This document shows, piece by piece, positions 11,131 through 22,500 of a DNA stretch of 64,000 bases. The stretch spans positions 1-64,000 of the forward strand of contig JAKCPB010000346.1 in NCBI GenBank assembly GCA_021442155.1. Reading direction: 5' to 3'. The translations under genes and the position numbers were made by a program. Position 1 is the stretch's first letter. Each line of letters begins with the position of its first letter. Source of the DNA: Cymbidium sinense. Its lineage: Eukaryota; Streptophyta; Magnoliopsida; Asparagales; Orchidaceae. The notes under the pieces were generated by a model. That model was not told the origin of the DNA, did no database searches, and saw only the letters and a list, made by a program, of their open reading frames with translations.

Positions 11131-11630
11131 AATTAAGCAAACCGTAGGTTTAGGTTTTATTTAGATTATTTATTTTTATTTATTTGAGTTTATTTTATTT
11201 TATTTTATTTAGTTTATTTTAATTTTATTTAGTTTATATATTTATTTGTTTTATTTTAGTTTATTTTTGGCTTTTTAGTGGAGTTTTATTTATATTTTAG
11301 GTTTAGGTTTTATTTTTAATTTTATTTAAGTTAACCTTTAGTTTAGGTTTTATTTTTTTTAGTGTAGGTTTATTTTTTATTTATTCTTTAGGTTAACTTT
11401 TAGGTTTTATTTTATTTTAGTTTTATTTATTTTCTTATCTAGGTTTATTTTATTTTATTTTACATTTAGTTTTTATTATATTAGGTTTAATTTAGGTTTA
11501 TTTTTATTTTTTTTAGTAGTTTTTTTTTTTTTATTTTATTTATTTATTTTATTAGGTTTATTTATTTTATTTTATCTTTATTTTGTTTAGGTTTTAAGTC
11601 TTTTATCTATTAAGGTTTAGGTTAATTAGG
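11131..11630 (+). repeat. Module linker (11131-11148) and A+T-rich TTTATTTTA block
   Basis: AATTAAGCAAACCGTAGG at 11131-11148 is a variant of the linker that recurs at least sixteen times in the window. It is followed by about 480 bp of TTTATTT, TTTTATTTTA and TTTAGG text, almost free of C on the + strand. No coding frame. Confidence 0.8.
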
Positions 11631-11830
11631 GCTCATTAGTTTGGCCCAGGCCTTCCTTTTTAGGCTCATGGCTCAGGTGGCTCAGGGCCTTAGGGCTTTG
11701 GCCCAGGATCTTTTGCTTATGGCCTAGGTATTTTAGGGTTATTTAGCCCAGTTTAGGTTTAGTTTAGTGGAAGGGTCAGTGGGTTCAGGCCTGTGGCTTT
11801 GATCTTGGGTTTTATGCTATATGATTTAGG
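11630..11830 (+). repeat. G+C-rich GGCTCAGG/GGCCCAGG patch (first)
   Basis: An abrupt change to words such as GGCTCAGG, GGCCCAGG, GGGCCTTAGGG and TGGCCTAGG within telomere-like text, followed by a return to TTTAGGG and TTTATTTT. No CG dinucleotide is evident. It could be telomere-like repeats drifted by T-to-C changes, or a distinct repeat; I do not recognise a gene in it. Confidence 0.6.
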
Positions 11831-12540
11831 ATTTTAGGGTTTAGTTAGTTATGGTTAGGGTATTTTATTTTTTAAGTTTATTTATTTATTCATTATTTTT
11901 TATATTTTAGTTTATTTTATTTTATTTTATCTATTTTTATTTAGTTTATTTATTTAAGTTTATTTATATTTAGGTTTTATTTATTTATTTTTTTTTTAGT
12001 AGATTATGCTTTTATTTATTATTTTATTTTTTTTTATGTTTTATTCATTATTTTTAGGTTTAGGTTTAGGTTTTAGCCTTTTATTTTATTTATTATTAGG
12101 TTTTATTTCATTTTATTTAGTTTAGGGTTTAGATTTATGTTTAAGTTTCAGTTATTTTAGTTTAATTTATTTTAATTTAGCTTTAGGTTCTTTTTTGTTT
12201 ATTTTAGGTTTACTTTATTTTTGTTTAGGGTTTAGGTTTTATTTTATTTTTATTTTTAAGTTTATTTCAGTTTAGGTTTATTTAGTTTTTATTTTATTTT
12301 ATTTTAGGTTTATTTTATTTTATTTTACATTTTATTTATTTATTAAGTTTTATTTATTTTTTTATTTTATTTTAGGTTTTACTTATTTTATTAATTTTTT
12401 TTTATTTTATCTATTTGATTCTTTATTAGTTTAGGTTTATTTAGTTTAGGTTTCTTTATTTTATAATATTTTATTTATTTAGGTTTAGCTTTATTTATAT
12501 TTTATCTTTATTTTTTAGCTCAGGCTTTTAGTTTTAGTTT
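11830..12540 (+). repeat. A+T-rich TTTATTTTA/TTTAGG block
   Basis: Low-complexity text of TTTATTTTA, TTTAGG and TTTTATTTT. Nothing else is visible; no reading frame worth noting. Confidence 0.8.
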
Positions 12541-12860
12541 CAGTTTAGATTTAGATCTGGCCTAGGGCTCCGGCCTAGTAAACCTAGGGCCCAGGGCTCA
12601 GAGCCCAGGCTCAGTGGCCCCAGGGCTGGGTGATCAGGCCCAGTACAGCCCAGTGTGGTCCTGGGCCCAGGGCTCAGGATCAGTTGTGGCTCAGGGTCAG
12701 TTTGTTTTTCCTAAAACCCAACCTGCTCTTACCTGCAGGCTCAGGGCCTGGCCTGTCAGGCTAGTCTAGCCCAGGTCAGGCCCAGGGTTTAGGCTCAGCC
12801 TCAGGTTTCAGTGGTTAGGTGTGAGGGCTCAGTTTGTTTAGGTTTGTGGCTGGCTCAGGG
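12540..12860 (+). repeat. G+C-rich GGCCCAGGGCTCAG patch (second)
   Basis: About 320 bp rich in CCCAGGGCTCAG, GGCCCAG and CAGGCTCAGGG words. Only about one CG dinucleotide (in 'ctccggcc') is seen despite the high G+C. It resembles the patches at 11630-11830 and 61440-62000 in style. It grades on the right into TTTAGGG. Confidence 0.6.
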
Positions 12861-13002
12861 TTTGGTTTGGGGGGTTTGTCAGGTTTAGGGTTTAGGGTTT
12901 GGGTTTATGATTTATGGTTTAGGGGTTTAGGGTTTGGGTTTATGATTTAGGTTTAGGGTTCAAGTTTTAGTTTAGGGTTTAGAATTTTTTGTTTTTTTTT
13001 TT
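12860..13002 (+). repeat. Degenerate TTTAGGG block ending in a T run
   Basis: Heptamer variants (TTTGGG, TTTATGA, TTTAGGGG), then a T-rich run at 12985-13002 directly before GRP fragment G2. Read on the minus strand this run is a poly(A)-like end of the GRP fragment. Confidence 0.85.
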
Positions 13003-13430
13003 ACAAAGAGCAAATTCAGATCCAACATTTCTTCTTTTCGATTTAATCAACCAAGTAACACACCAAGTTTTCTATGACATAAGTGATGGGATAAAAAAAA
13101 TGAGCATCACATAGAGCAAATCAAAATCCTAGATAACTAACTATCAAAGACATAGTTCATAAGTAGCGATCGGATCACCATTCTTAATTTCTCTCCCCAT
13201 CAAAACCACCTCACCTCTCTAGTAGATCCACCATCATATCCAATCTCTCCTCCTCCCACCACCATGGCTGTAACCTTCGTAGCTCCTCCAGCCTCCATAA
13301 CCACCACCTCCATATCCACCAGCACCTCCAAATCCCCCAACACCACCATGATAATCGCCACCTCGACCATCACCTCCACCTCCGTGATCACTGGTTGATG
13401 GCTATTCTGCCATCAAGGTTCTACCCATTC
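13003..13430 (-). pseudogene. GRP 3'-end fragment G2
   Basis: Antisense copy of the Gly-rich C-terminal coding part plus 3' UTR of a glycine-rich RNA-binding protein. In the coding strand the Gly-rich run includes GGT/GGC/GGA codons with Tyr, Arg and Ser, then GGYSHGG.RR, the 'YDGGS' stretch and a tail that is frameshifted before the usual Asn-Trp-Arg-Asn end. The 3' UTR is followed by an A-rich run (T run at 12985-13002 on the + strand), as expected for an mRNA-derived copy. The copy begins at the codons just after 'Met-Asn-Gly' of the RRM end, the same truncation point as G3, G5, G7 and G8. The RNA-recognition motif itself is absent. Confidence 0.85.
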
Positions 13431-13500
13431 TTAGGGTTTAGGTTTAGTTTAGGTTTATTGGTTTTTAGGTTTAGTTTATTTTAAAATTTATTTATTACTT
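13431..13500 (+). repeat. TTTAGG flank shared with other GRP fragments
   Basis: The right flank (TTAGGGTTTAGGTTTAG, then TTTATTGG, then TTTATTTTAAAATTTATTTA) parallels the flanks of G3 and G4. The shared flank supports a common origin of these copies. Confidence 0.65.
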
Positions 13501-14250
13501 TAAACTCAAATTTTGTGGGATTTAACAAGATGGTTTTATGTTTGATAAAATAGTTTTTGTATTTACAAAATGATTTAACTCAAATGATTTTACTCAAGTT
13601 TTAAAAATAAGTTGAAACCCATATCATCATTAGATTCTCAATAAAGTTCTTTCCTTCTTTCTCTCTACAAAGACGGAGAGCAAGAATAGGAGTAGCAAAA
13701 GCATCGTGCATAGACATCAAATTTACTAGATCCTTCAAATACTCCTTAACCTTCTCATCAGGTATGTGTAATCATGGCAATCACATGAGGACATTATGCT
13801 TTGATGATGAACATGTGCCGCAAAGAAGGGTGGGAAAAGAGATGGCTAGTGAGAGAGAAGTGATCGTTGAAAGGCCTGTCGAAAACTTCTCGATGAGATC
13901 ATCTTCAGCTAGGTCAAGCAGCTCAAGATTGAACATCGAACCATCAATCATACAATCGGATGACAAGGCCATAAAAGAATGGCCTAATCCCAACTTATCG
14001 AGGAGAGCCTCTGAGGATCCCACCTTATCCTTTTAATCAACCGGTGATGATTTCAATAGTACCCTTTAATCTTAGTTGGGATGTTAAGAACCTGGTGGAA
14101 GAAGTCGTGAAGGATCCAGATTAGTGTTGCCTGGAGAAACCACAACATAATTAGGTGCAATATGACCAAAATGGGTAGGAGGAGCAACTTCGTATTTCAC
14201 AACCTCTTTGTTGACTTCTTTAAGATCACCTTCATAAAAAATCAACTCAA
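13501..14250. other. Non-telomeric island with unrecognised possible coding remnant
   Basis: About 750 bp of ordinary-complexity DNA lies between telomere-like blocks. On the minus strand a stop-free frame of 80 codons (14023-13781) reads as an acidic/hydrophobic mix including [14 protein letters not shown] further minus-strand piece, in another frame, spans about 13775-13640 (PDEKVKEYLKDLVNLM). Another lies at about 14240-14085 ([20 protein letters not shown]) and ends in a stop. The + strand has a 90-codon frame at 13764-14036 rich in Ser and Arg. The minus-strand pieces look more protein-like to me, but I do not recognise a family. It could be a captured host-gene or retroelement gag fragment. 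Confidence 0.4.
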
Positions 14251-14431
14251 GGGTTTAGGGTTTAGAATTTATGATTTGTGGTTTATGCTTTTGGTTTAGG
14301 TTTAGGGCTTAGGGTTTAGTTTATTTTGGGTTTAAGGTTTAGGGTTTAGGTGGGTTAGGTTTAGGTAGAGTTGGTTTAGCCAGTAGGTTTTTTAAGGTTT
14401 AGGGTTTAGGATTTAGGGTTTTTTTTTCTTA
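14251..14431 (+). repeat. Degenerate TTTAGGG block
   Basis: Heptamer variants after the island, ending in a run of T before the next linker. Confidence 0.85.
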
Positions 14432-14820
14432 AATTAAGTAAACCAAGTAGTTTAGGTTTCTTTTAGTTTTTTATTTATTTTAGTTTTTTATTTATTTTAT
14501 TTAAGTTTATTTTATTTATTTAGTTTAGTTTAATTTATTTAAGTTTATTTATTTTAGTTTAGGGTTTTATTTTAGTTTATTTTTTTATTTAGGTTTATTT
14601 TAGTCGAGTTTTAATTTAATTTTATTTTAAGTTTAGGTTTTATTTTTAGGTTTATTTAGGTTTTATTTTATTTTTATTTAGGTTTAGATTTTTATTGGTT
14701 TATTTTGTTTTTTTTTAGTTTAGGTTTAGGTTTATTTTAGTTTATTTTATTTTATTTAGTTAGTTTAGTTTATTTATTTAGTTTATGTTTATTTTATTTT
14801 TTTATTTTATTTTTATTTTA
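14432..14820 (+). repeat. Module linker (14432-14450) and A+T-rich block
   Basis: Linker variant AATTAAGTAAACCAAGTAG followed by TTTATTTTAGTTTA and TTTAGG text. Confidence 0.8.
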
Positions 14821-15392
14821 GTTTAGTTTATTATTATTATCATATTTATTAGTTAGGTGTTTTTTATTATTAGTTTATTATTGGTTATTAGTTAGTTTAT
14901 TAGGTTTAGTTTTTATTATGTTTATTTATTAGTTAGTTTTTACAGTTTACTAGTTTAGGGTTGAATTTTAGTTAGTTATTTAGTTTTTTATTATTAGTTA
15001 TTATTATTAGTTTATTAGTTTAGTTTGTGTTTATTATTTATTAGGGTTTATGTTTATTTATTAATTAGCTTAGTTTTATTAGTTAGTTTTTCTAGTTAAT
15101 TTATTTATTAGTTTATTGGTTATTAGGTTTAGGTTATTAGTTATTTATTATTAGTTTTGTTTAGTTTATTATTAGTTTTTATTTTTTGTTAGTTATTATT
15201 CAGTTTTTAGTTTATTAGGTTTTATTAGTTAGTTATTAGTTAGTTTTAGTTTAGTTTTATTATTAGTTTATTAGTTATTTTGTTATTGTTTAGTTATTAG
15301 TTAGTTTACTTTAATTTAGTTTGTTATTATTAGTTTTATTATTATTAGTTTTATTAAATTAGGTTTAGGGGTTTAGTGTTTAGTTTATTTAG

Positions 15393-15442
<50 letters not shown>

Positions 15443-16620
15443 GTAGTAGTAGTAGTATTTGTTTTAGTTAATTTAGTTATTGGTTATTTATTTAGTTAGT
15501 TCAATTATTAATTATTTATTATTAGTTAGTTATTACTAGTTTTATTAGTAAATTTTTATTTAATTTATTATTATTTATTAGTTTAATTAGTTTAGTGTTT
15601 AGTTTAGCTTAGTTTTAATTATTTATTATTTTGTTTATTATTATTATTAGTTAAGTTTAGTTAGTTTTTATGTTATTAGGTTTTATTATTTTTTAGTGTT
15701 TTTTTAGTGATTATTAGTTTATAGTTTAGTTTATTTATTATTATTATTATTATTTATTAGTTTAGTTAGTTTTATTAGTTTATTATTATTAGTTAGTTTA
15801 TTAGGTTTATTTATTATTATTAAGTTTAATTTATTTATTTAGGTTTTATTTATTATTTAGTTTATTATTAGTTTAGTTTATTATTATTATTATTAGCTTA
15901 GTTATTTATTTTATTTAGTTTCGTTTATTATTAGTTTATTAATTTAGTGTTAGTTGTTATTAATTATTTAGTTTTTGTTTATTAGGTTTAGTTATTATTT
16001 AGTTAGTTTATTATTAAGTTTAATTAGTTTATTAGTTTATTAGTTTAGATTAGTTGTTAATTTTAGTTATTAATTAGTTATTATTATTAGTTATTTAGTT
16101 AGTTTATTAATTATTAGTTTTAGTTTAGTTAGTTTAGTTATTGGGTTTAGTGTTATTATAAGTTAGTTATTTATTAGGTTAGTTATGTTTAGGGTTTAGG
16201 TTTATTAATTAGTTATTATTATTGGTTAGTTAATTATTAGGGAATAGTTTAGTTAGTTTATTAGTTTAATTTTAGTTATTAGTTTAGGTTTATTTTAGTT
16301 TTTATTAGTTTTATTAATTTAGTTTATTTTTAGTTAGTTTATTAATGGGGTTTTTTTTGTTTATGTTTAATTTAGTTATTAGTTTTTTTTATTAGTTTAG
16401 TTAGTTTTTATTATTATTAGTTTATTAGTTTTTTAATTATTATTTAGTTAATTTAGTTTAGTTAATTTTATTACTTTTTATTTTAATTTATTATTAGTTT
16501 TTATTTATTATTAGTTTATCAATTTTAGTTTATTATTTATTAGTTTTAGTTTATTATTTATTAGTTTTAGTTTTAGTTAATTTAGTTTTGGTGTTTTATT
16601 AGTTTCTTATTAGGGTTTAG
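14821..16620 (+). repeat. TTATTAG/TTAGTTTA low-complexity block
   Basis: About 1.8 kb dominated by TTATTAG, TTAGTTA and TTTATTAG words, nearly free of C and with G only in TAG or TTG. It differs from the flanking TTTAGGG and TTTATTTTA blocks and is the only such block in the window. It contains a perfect trinucleotide run at 15394-15457. No coding potential. Confidence 0.8.
15394..15457 (+). repeat. (TTA)n microsatellite passing into (TAG)n
   Basis: About fifteen TTA units followed by about five TAG units. Confidence 0.95.
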
Positions 16621-16978
16621 GGTTTGGGGTTTTTTTTTTTTTTTGAGAATTTATTTTAGTTTAGGGGTTTGGGGGTTTAAGGTTTAGATTTTAGAGTTAT
16701 AGGTTTAGGGTTTAGGGTTTAGGGTTTAGGGTTTGGGGTTTAAGGTTTTGAGGTTTAGGGTTCAGGATTTAGGGTTTAGGGTTTAGAGTTATAGTTTTAG
16801 GGTTTAGGGTTTATGTCTTAGGGTTAGTTTTAGGGTTTGGCAGTTAGGGTTAGGGTTTTTATTTATTTATTTATTTTTATTTTTAGAGTTTAGGGCTTAG
16901 GGTTTAGAGTTTAGAGCTTAGATTTTAGGTTTAGGGTTCAGGATTTAGTTTAGGGTTTAAGGTTTTTAGTTTATTTTA
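16621..16978 (+). repeat. Degenerate TTTAGGG block before G3
   Basis: Includes a run of three to four perfect heptamers near 16700-16735 and a T run at 16630-16644. It ends with a short T-rich stretch adjoining G3. Confidence 0.85.
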
Positions 16979-17460
16979 ATAGAGAATAAATTCAGATTCA
17001 GCATTTCTTCTTTTCGATTTCATCAACCAAGTAACACAGCAAGTTTTCTACGACACAACCGACGACATAGATAAAAAATGAGCATGCATAGAGCAAATCA
17101 AAAACCTTAGATAACTAGAATTGTCTCTATTATAAAGACGCAGTTCTATAAGCAGTAGATTGGATCAGCCATTCTTCAATTTCTCCAGTTCCCATCAGAC
17201 CCACCCTGGCCTCTCAAATAATAAGATCCACCATCATATTTTTGATCTCTCCCTCTGCAACCACCATGGCTATAACCTCTGTTGCTCCTCCTAGCTCCAT
17301 AAGCACCACTGCTCCTACCACCACCTCCATATTCACCAGCACCTGCAGATCCGCCACCACCACTGAGATAACCACCTCCTTTGCCCTCACCTCCACCGCC
17401 AGATCTAGACTAAGCCTAATTGATGGTGGTGTTCCTATCGTCAAGGTTTTTCCCAATCTT
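16979..17460 (-). pseudogene. GRP 3'-end fragment G3, best-kept reading
   Basis: On the minus strand the frame reads NLDDRNTTIN, a stop, A, a stop, SRSGGGGEG, then a long Gly-rich stretch, GYSHGG, KYDGGSYYLRG and GGSDGNWRN followed by a stop. This matches the end of the RRM (N(L/I)DGRNITVNEAQSR), the Gly-rich domain and the Asn-Trp-Arg-Asn C-terminus of plant GRP7/GR-RBP-type proteins. Apart from the two early stops the frame is open to the natural terminator, so this is the least damaged copy. The 3' UTR follows to 16979. The RRM body, promoter and intron are missing. No expression is expected from what is visible. Confidence 0.9.
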
Positions 17461-17795
17461 AGGGTTTAGGTTTAGGTTTATGTTTATTAGGTTTAGGGTT
17501 TAGGTTTACTTTTAAATTTATTTAGTTACTTTAGGTTTAGGTTTAGGGTATGGAGTTTAGGGTTTAGGGTTTAGGGTTTAGGGTTTAGGTTTTAGGGTCT
17601 AGGGATTAGCATTTAGGTTTCATGGTTTAGGGTTTAGGGATTAGGATTTTGGGTTTTAGGGTTTATGCTTTTTTGATTTAAGGTTAAGGGTTAGGGTTAC
17701 GGTTAGGGTTTAGGGTTTAGGGTTTTGGGGTTAGGTTCTAGAGTTTAGGGTTTAAGGTTTAGGATTTTTTTAGATTTAGGGTTTAGGTTTTTTTT
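17461..17795 (+). repeat. Degenerate TTTAGGG block after G3
   Basis: Begins with the shared GRP right flank (TTAGGGTTTAGGTTTAGG, then TTTATTAGG, then CTTTTAAATTTATTTA), followed by heptamer variants to the next linker. Confidence 0.85.
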
Positions 17796-20438
17796 AATTA
17801 AGTAAAATAGTAGGTTTAGGTTTGTTTAATTTATTTTTTTATTTATTTTACTTTTTATTTTTATTTAGTTTAGTTTATATATTTTAGTTTAGGATTTTAT
17901 ATTTAAAATTTAGCTTTAGATTTAGCTTTAGGTTTATGTTTATTTTTTTTAGTTTATTTTATTTTATTTTTTAGGCTTAGGTTTTATTTTTTATTTTAGG
18001 TTTAGGTTTATATTTCTATTTTGTTTTAAGTTTAAGTTTTAGGTTTTATTTTGATTATTTATAGGTTTTATTTTAGTTATTATATTCTACTTAGTTTGGG
18101 GTTTAGATTTAGTTTATTTTAAGTTTAGGTTTAGGTTTTATTTATTTTATTGTAGTTTATTTTATTTTAGGTTTATTTTAGGTTTTGTTTATTTTAGGTT
18201 TAGATTTTTTTTTTTTTTTAGTTTAGGGTTTTGGTTTTATTTTTTATTTATTTTTAGTTTTTTTTAAGTTTAGGTTTTTATTTAGTTTTTATTTTATTTT
18301 AAGTTTATTTTATTTTTATTTTACGTTTGGGTTTTGTTTTATTTAGTTTAGGTTTTTATTTATTTTATTTTAGCTTAGTTTTTATCTATTCTTTTATTTT
18401 ATTTTATGGTTAGGTTTAGGTTTTAGTTTAATTTTTTATTTTATTTTATATTATTTATTTTATTTAGTTTTAAGTTTTCTATTAATTTTATTTTTAGGTT
18501 TTATTTAATTTAAGTTTAGGTTTTTAGGTTTTTTAGGTTTAGGGTTTAGGGTTTAGGGTTTGGGGTTTATGGTTATAAGTTTTAGGGTTTAGGGTTTAGG
18601 GTTTACGATTTACGATTTAGGGTTTAAGGTATAATGTTTTACGGTTTAGGGTTTAAGGTTTAAGGGTTTAGGGTTTAGGGTTTAGGGTTTTAGTGTTTGG
18701 GGTTTAATATTTTTTTTTAAAAAATTAGGTTTAGGTTTGGGTTTAGGTTTATTTTTATTTTTTTATTTAATTTTGGTTTAGGTTTAAGTTTAGGTTTATT
18801 TATTTTTAGTTTAGTTTATTTTTGTTTTAAGTTAGTTTAGGTTTTATTTATTTTTTTGGTTTTAACTTTTAGTTTAGTTTAGGTATAGGTTTATTTAGGT
18901 TTATTTCATTATTTATTTATGTAGTTTATTTATTTTTAGTTTTAGGTTTAGGTTTAGGTTTAGGTTTAGGTTTAGGTTAAGGTTTTATTTTTTATTTTAG
19001 TTTATTTTAGTTTATTTTTTATTTTAGTTTAGTTTAGGTTTATTTAGGTTTAGGTTTATTTAGGTTTATGCTTTAATTTTTTTTAGTTCATTTATTTTTA
19101 GTTTTATTGTTTAGTTTTTAGTTTATTTAGTTTAGGTTTAGGTTTATTTTTAGGTTTATTTAGTTTAGTTTAGGTTTATGGTTTAGGTTTTATTTAGATT
19201 TTGGTTTAGGTTTAATTTAAGTTTAAGTTTTATCTAGTTTATTTATCTTTAGTATTATTTTTATTTAGGTTTATTTAGTTTAATTTATTTAGTTTTAGTT
19301 TTATATTTATTTTGGTTTAGGTTTAGGTTTAGGTTTTATTTAGTTTTTCTTTTAGGTTTAGGTTTAGTTTAGGTTTATTTTATTTTTATTTAGGTTTAGT
19401 TTTATTTTTATTTGTAGTTTAGTTTATTTAGGTTTAGGTTTAGGTTTAGGTTTTTAGTTTTTAGTATAGGTTTAGGTTTATATTGGTGTATTTAGTTTAG
19501 GATTTTTATTTTTAGCTTTAGGTTTATTTATTTTTATTTTAGTTTTTTTTTTTATTTTATTAGTTTAGTTTATTTAGTTTATTTATTTATGGTTATTTTT
19601 AGTTTAAGCTTAGGTTTATTTATTTTAGTTTAGTTTAGTTAATTTTTATTTCTATGTTTATTTAGTTATTAGTTTTATTTAGTTTAGGTCTAGGTTTAGA
19701 TTTATTTTTATTTATCTATTTAGGTTTTAATTTATTTAGTTTAGTTTAGGTTTATTTATTTGTTTAAGTTTAGGTTTAGGTTTTTAGATTTTTAGGGTTT
19801 ATGGTATAGGGTTTAGGATTTAAGGTTTATGGTTTAGGGTTTGAGATTAGGATTATAGTTTTAGAGTTTAGAGTTTAGAGTTTTAGGCTTTAGGAGTTTC
19901 TAATTAGGTTGTAGGTTTAAGTTTAGGGTTTAAGGTTTAGAGTTAGTTTAGAGTTTAAGGTTTTGACTTTGTTTAGGTTTTAAAGGTTTAAAGAGGTTAT
20001 TATTTTAGTGTTTAAAGTTTAAATTTAGGGTTTAAGTTTCTAGTTTAAGTTAATGTTTAGGCTTTAAGTTTAAGTTTTAGGTTTGGAGGTTTTAGTTTAG
20101 AGTTTAAGTTAACAAGTTTAAGTTAGTTTAAGGATTAAGGATTAGTTTATGATTTAACTTTAGTTTAAGTTGAGTATTTAAGTTTAGTTTTAGTTTAGGG
20201 TTTAGGGTTTAGGGTTTAGGGCTAGGGTTAGGGTTAGAGTTTAGGGTTTAGGGTTTAGGGTTTAAGGTTTAGGATTTAGGGTTAATTTGAGGTTTAGGGT
20301 TTAGGATTTAGGATTTAGGGCTTAGGGTTGTAGGATTAGGGTTTTGGGTTTAGGGTTTAGGGTTTAGGATTTAGTGTTTAGGGTTTAGGGATTTGGATTT
20401 AGGGTTTAGGGTTTAAGGTTTAGGGTTTTTTTTCTTGA
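17796..20438 (+). repeat. 2.6-2.7-kb higher-order unit, copy A
   Basis: Starts with the linker at 17796-17814, then an A+T-rich block, a TTTAGGG patch (18535-18700), a TTTAGG-rich block (18720-19790) and a TTTAGGG block (19790-20430). The order and many idiosyncratic words are repeated in 20439-22500 at an offset of about 2640-2710: the linker, TTTTGGTTTTATTTTTTA at about 18225/20917, 'tataggtttattta' at about 18892/21600, and the 'tttctatgtttatttag'-like text at about 19650/22390. No genes. Confidence 0.75.
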
Positions 20439-22500
20439 AATTAAGTAAACTAGTAAGTTTAGTTTTATTTATTTTATTTAGTTTATTTTTTTATGTATTT
20501 TAGGTTTTTTATTTTTTTATTTTTATATAGGTTTATTTTTTATTTTAATTTAGTTTAATTTATTTATTTTAGGTTAGGTTTTTTATTTTAATTTATTTTT
20601 TAAATTTAGGTTCAGGTTTATATTTATCTTATAGTTTAGTTTTTTATTTTATTTTTTTTGGGTTAGGTTTTATTTTTTTATTTTGGTTTATGCTTTTATT
20701 TTGTTTTTTTAAGTTTAAATTTTAAGTTTTTCTTTTAGGTTTATTTGTAGGTTTTATTATTAAGTTTAGGTCTAGGATTATTTTTAGTTTATTTTGTTCT
20801 ACTTAGTTTAGGGTTTAGATTTCGTTAATTTTAACTTTAGGTTTAGGTTTTATTTACTTTAATTTAGTTTATTTTATTTTATTTTATTTATTTTAGGTTT
20901 AGATTTTTTTAGTTTAGCTTTTAGGTTTTATTTTTTATTTATTCTTAGGTTTATTTTGTATGTTTAGGTTTTATTTATTTTTTTTTTATTTTAAGCTTTT
21001 TATTTATTTCCATTTATTTTATTTAGGTTTTTAATTTTTAGGTTTCTTTAATTTTTTAATTTAAATTTGGTTTTTCTTTATTTTATTTTAGTTTAGTTTT
21101 ATTATTCTTTTATTTAATTTTTAGGTTAGGTTTAGGTTTTAATTCAGGTTTTTATTTTATTTAGGTTTAGGTTTTATTTATTTATTTTATTTTTAGGTTT
21201 TATTTAGTTTAGTTTTAAGTTTTTAGGTTTTTAGGGTTTAGGGTTTAGGGTTTGGGGTTTAGGGTTTAGGCTTTGCGGTTTAAGATTATAGATTTTAGGG
21301 TTTATGGCTTAGGGTTTAGGGTTTAAAGTTTTAGGTTTTATGATTTAGGGTTTAGGGTTAAGTGTTAAGGGTTTAGGGTTTAGGGTTTAGGGGTTTAGGA
21401 TTTGGGGTTTAGGGTTTTTTTCGAAACTAGGATTATGTTTATGTTTAGGTTTATTTTTTATTTATTTTTGTTTAATTTAGGTTTTGGTTTAGGTTTAGGC
21501 TTATTTATTTTTAGTTTATTTTATTTTTTTTATTTTAATTTAGTTTAGATTTATATATTTTTTATGTTTGAATTTTTAGTTTAGTATAGGTATAGGTTTA
21601 TTTAGGTTTATTTTATTATTTATTTAAGTAGTTTATTTTTTTAGTTTAGGTTTAGGTTTAATTTTTTATTTTAGTTTATTTTAGATTATTTTTTATTTTA
21701 GTTTAGGTTATATTTTAGTTTAATTTAGGTTTATTTAGGTGTTGGCTTATTTTAGGTTTAAGTTTTAGTTTTTTTGATTTAGTTCATTTATTTTTAGTTT
21801 TTTAGTTTAGTTTTTAGTTTATTTAGTTTAGGTTTAGGTTTATTTTTAGGTTTATTTAGTTTAGTTTAGGTTTAGCGTTTAGGTTTTATTTAGGGTTAGG
21901 TTTAGGTTTTATTTAGGTTTAGGTTTTATTTAGTTTATTTATTTTTTGTTTTATTTTTATTCAGGTTTAAATAATTTAATTTATTTAGTTTAGGTTTTAT
22001 TTTTATTTTGGTTTAAGTTTAGGTTTAGGTTTTATTTAGTTTATTTTATTTTGTTTTTATTTTAGGTTTAGCTTTAGTTTAGGTTTATTTTATTTTTATT
22101 TAGGTTTAGGTCTATTTTTATTTTTTGTTTAGTTTATTTAGGTTTAGGTTTAGGTTTAAGTTTAGGTTTTTAGTTTATTTCAGTTTAGGTTTATGTTTAG
22201 ATTTATTTAGGTTTATTTAATTTTGTTTTTTATTTTTAGGTTTAGGCATATTTATTTTTATTTTAGTTTTCATTTTTTTTTATTATTTTAGTTTATTTAG
22301 TTTATTTATTTAGGTTTATTTTTTAAGGTTTATTTTTAGTTTAGGTTTAGGTTTATTTATTTTTATTTAGTTTAATTTATTTTTATTTTTATGTTTATTT
22401 AGTTATAGGTTTTATTTAGTTTAGGTTTAGGTTTAGATTTATTTTTATTTATATTTTTAGGTTTTAGTTTATATAGTTTAGTTTAGGTTTTGGTTTAGGT
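20439..22500 (+). repeat. 2.6-2.7-kb higher-order unit, copy B
   Basis: Direct repeat of 17796-19800, beginning with the linker AATTAAGTAAACTAGTAAG at 20439-20457. It lacks the final long TTTAGGG block of copy A and runs instead into the TTTAGG hexamer field. Shared private words indicate duplication after the sequence had already decayed. Confidence 0.75.

Noticed and set aside
13200..13391. Val/Met-rich minus-strand frame, and similar ones at 17214-17456 and 46251-46493
   Set aside because: They are shifted-frame readings of the GRP Gly-rich region. The Gly-rich frame with the Asn-Trp-Arg-Asn end is the real one.
17242..17469. Ser/Thr-rich + strand frame
   Set aside because: Shadow of G3 on the opposite strand.
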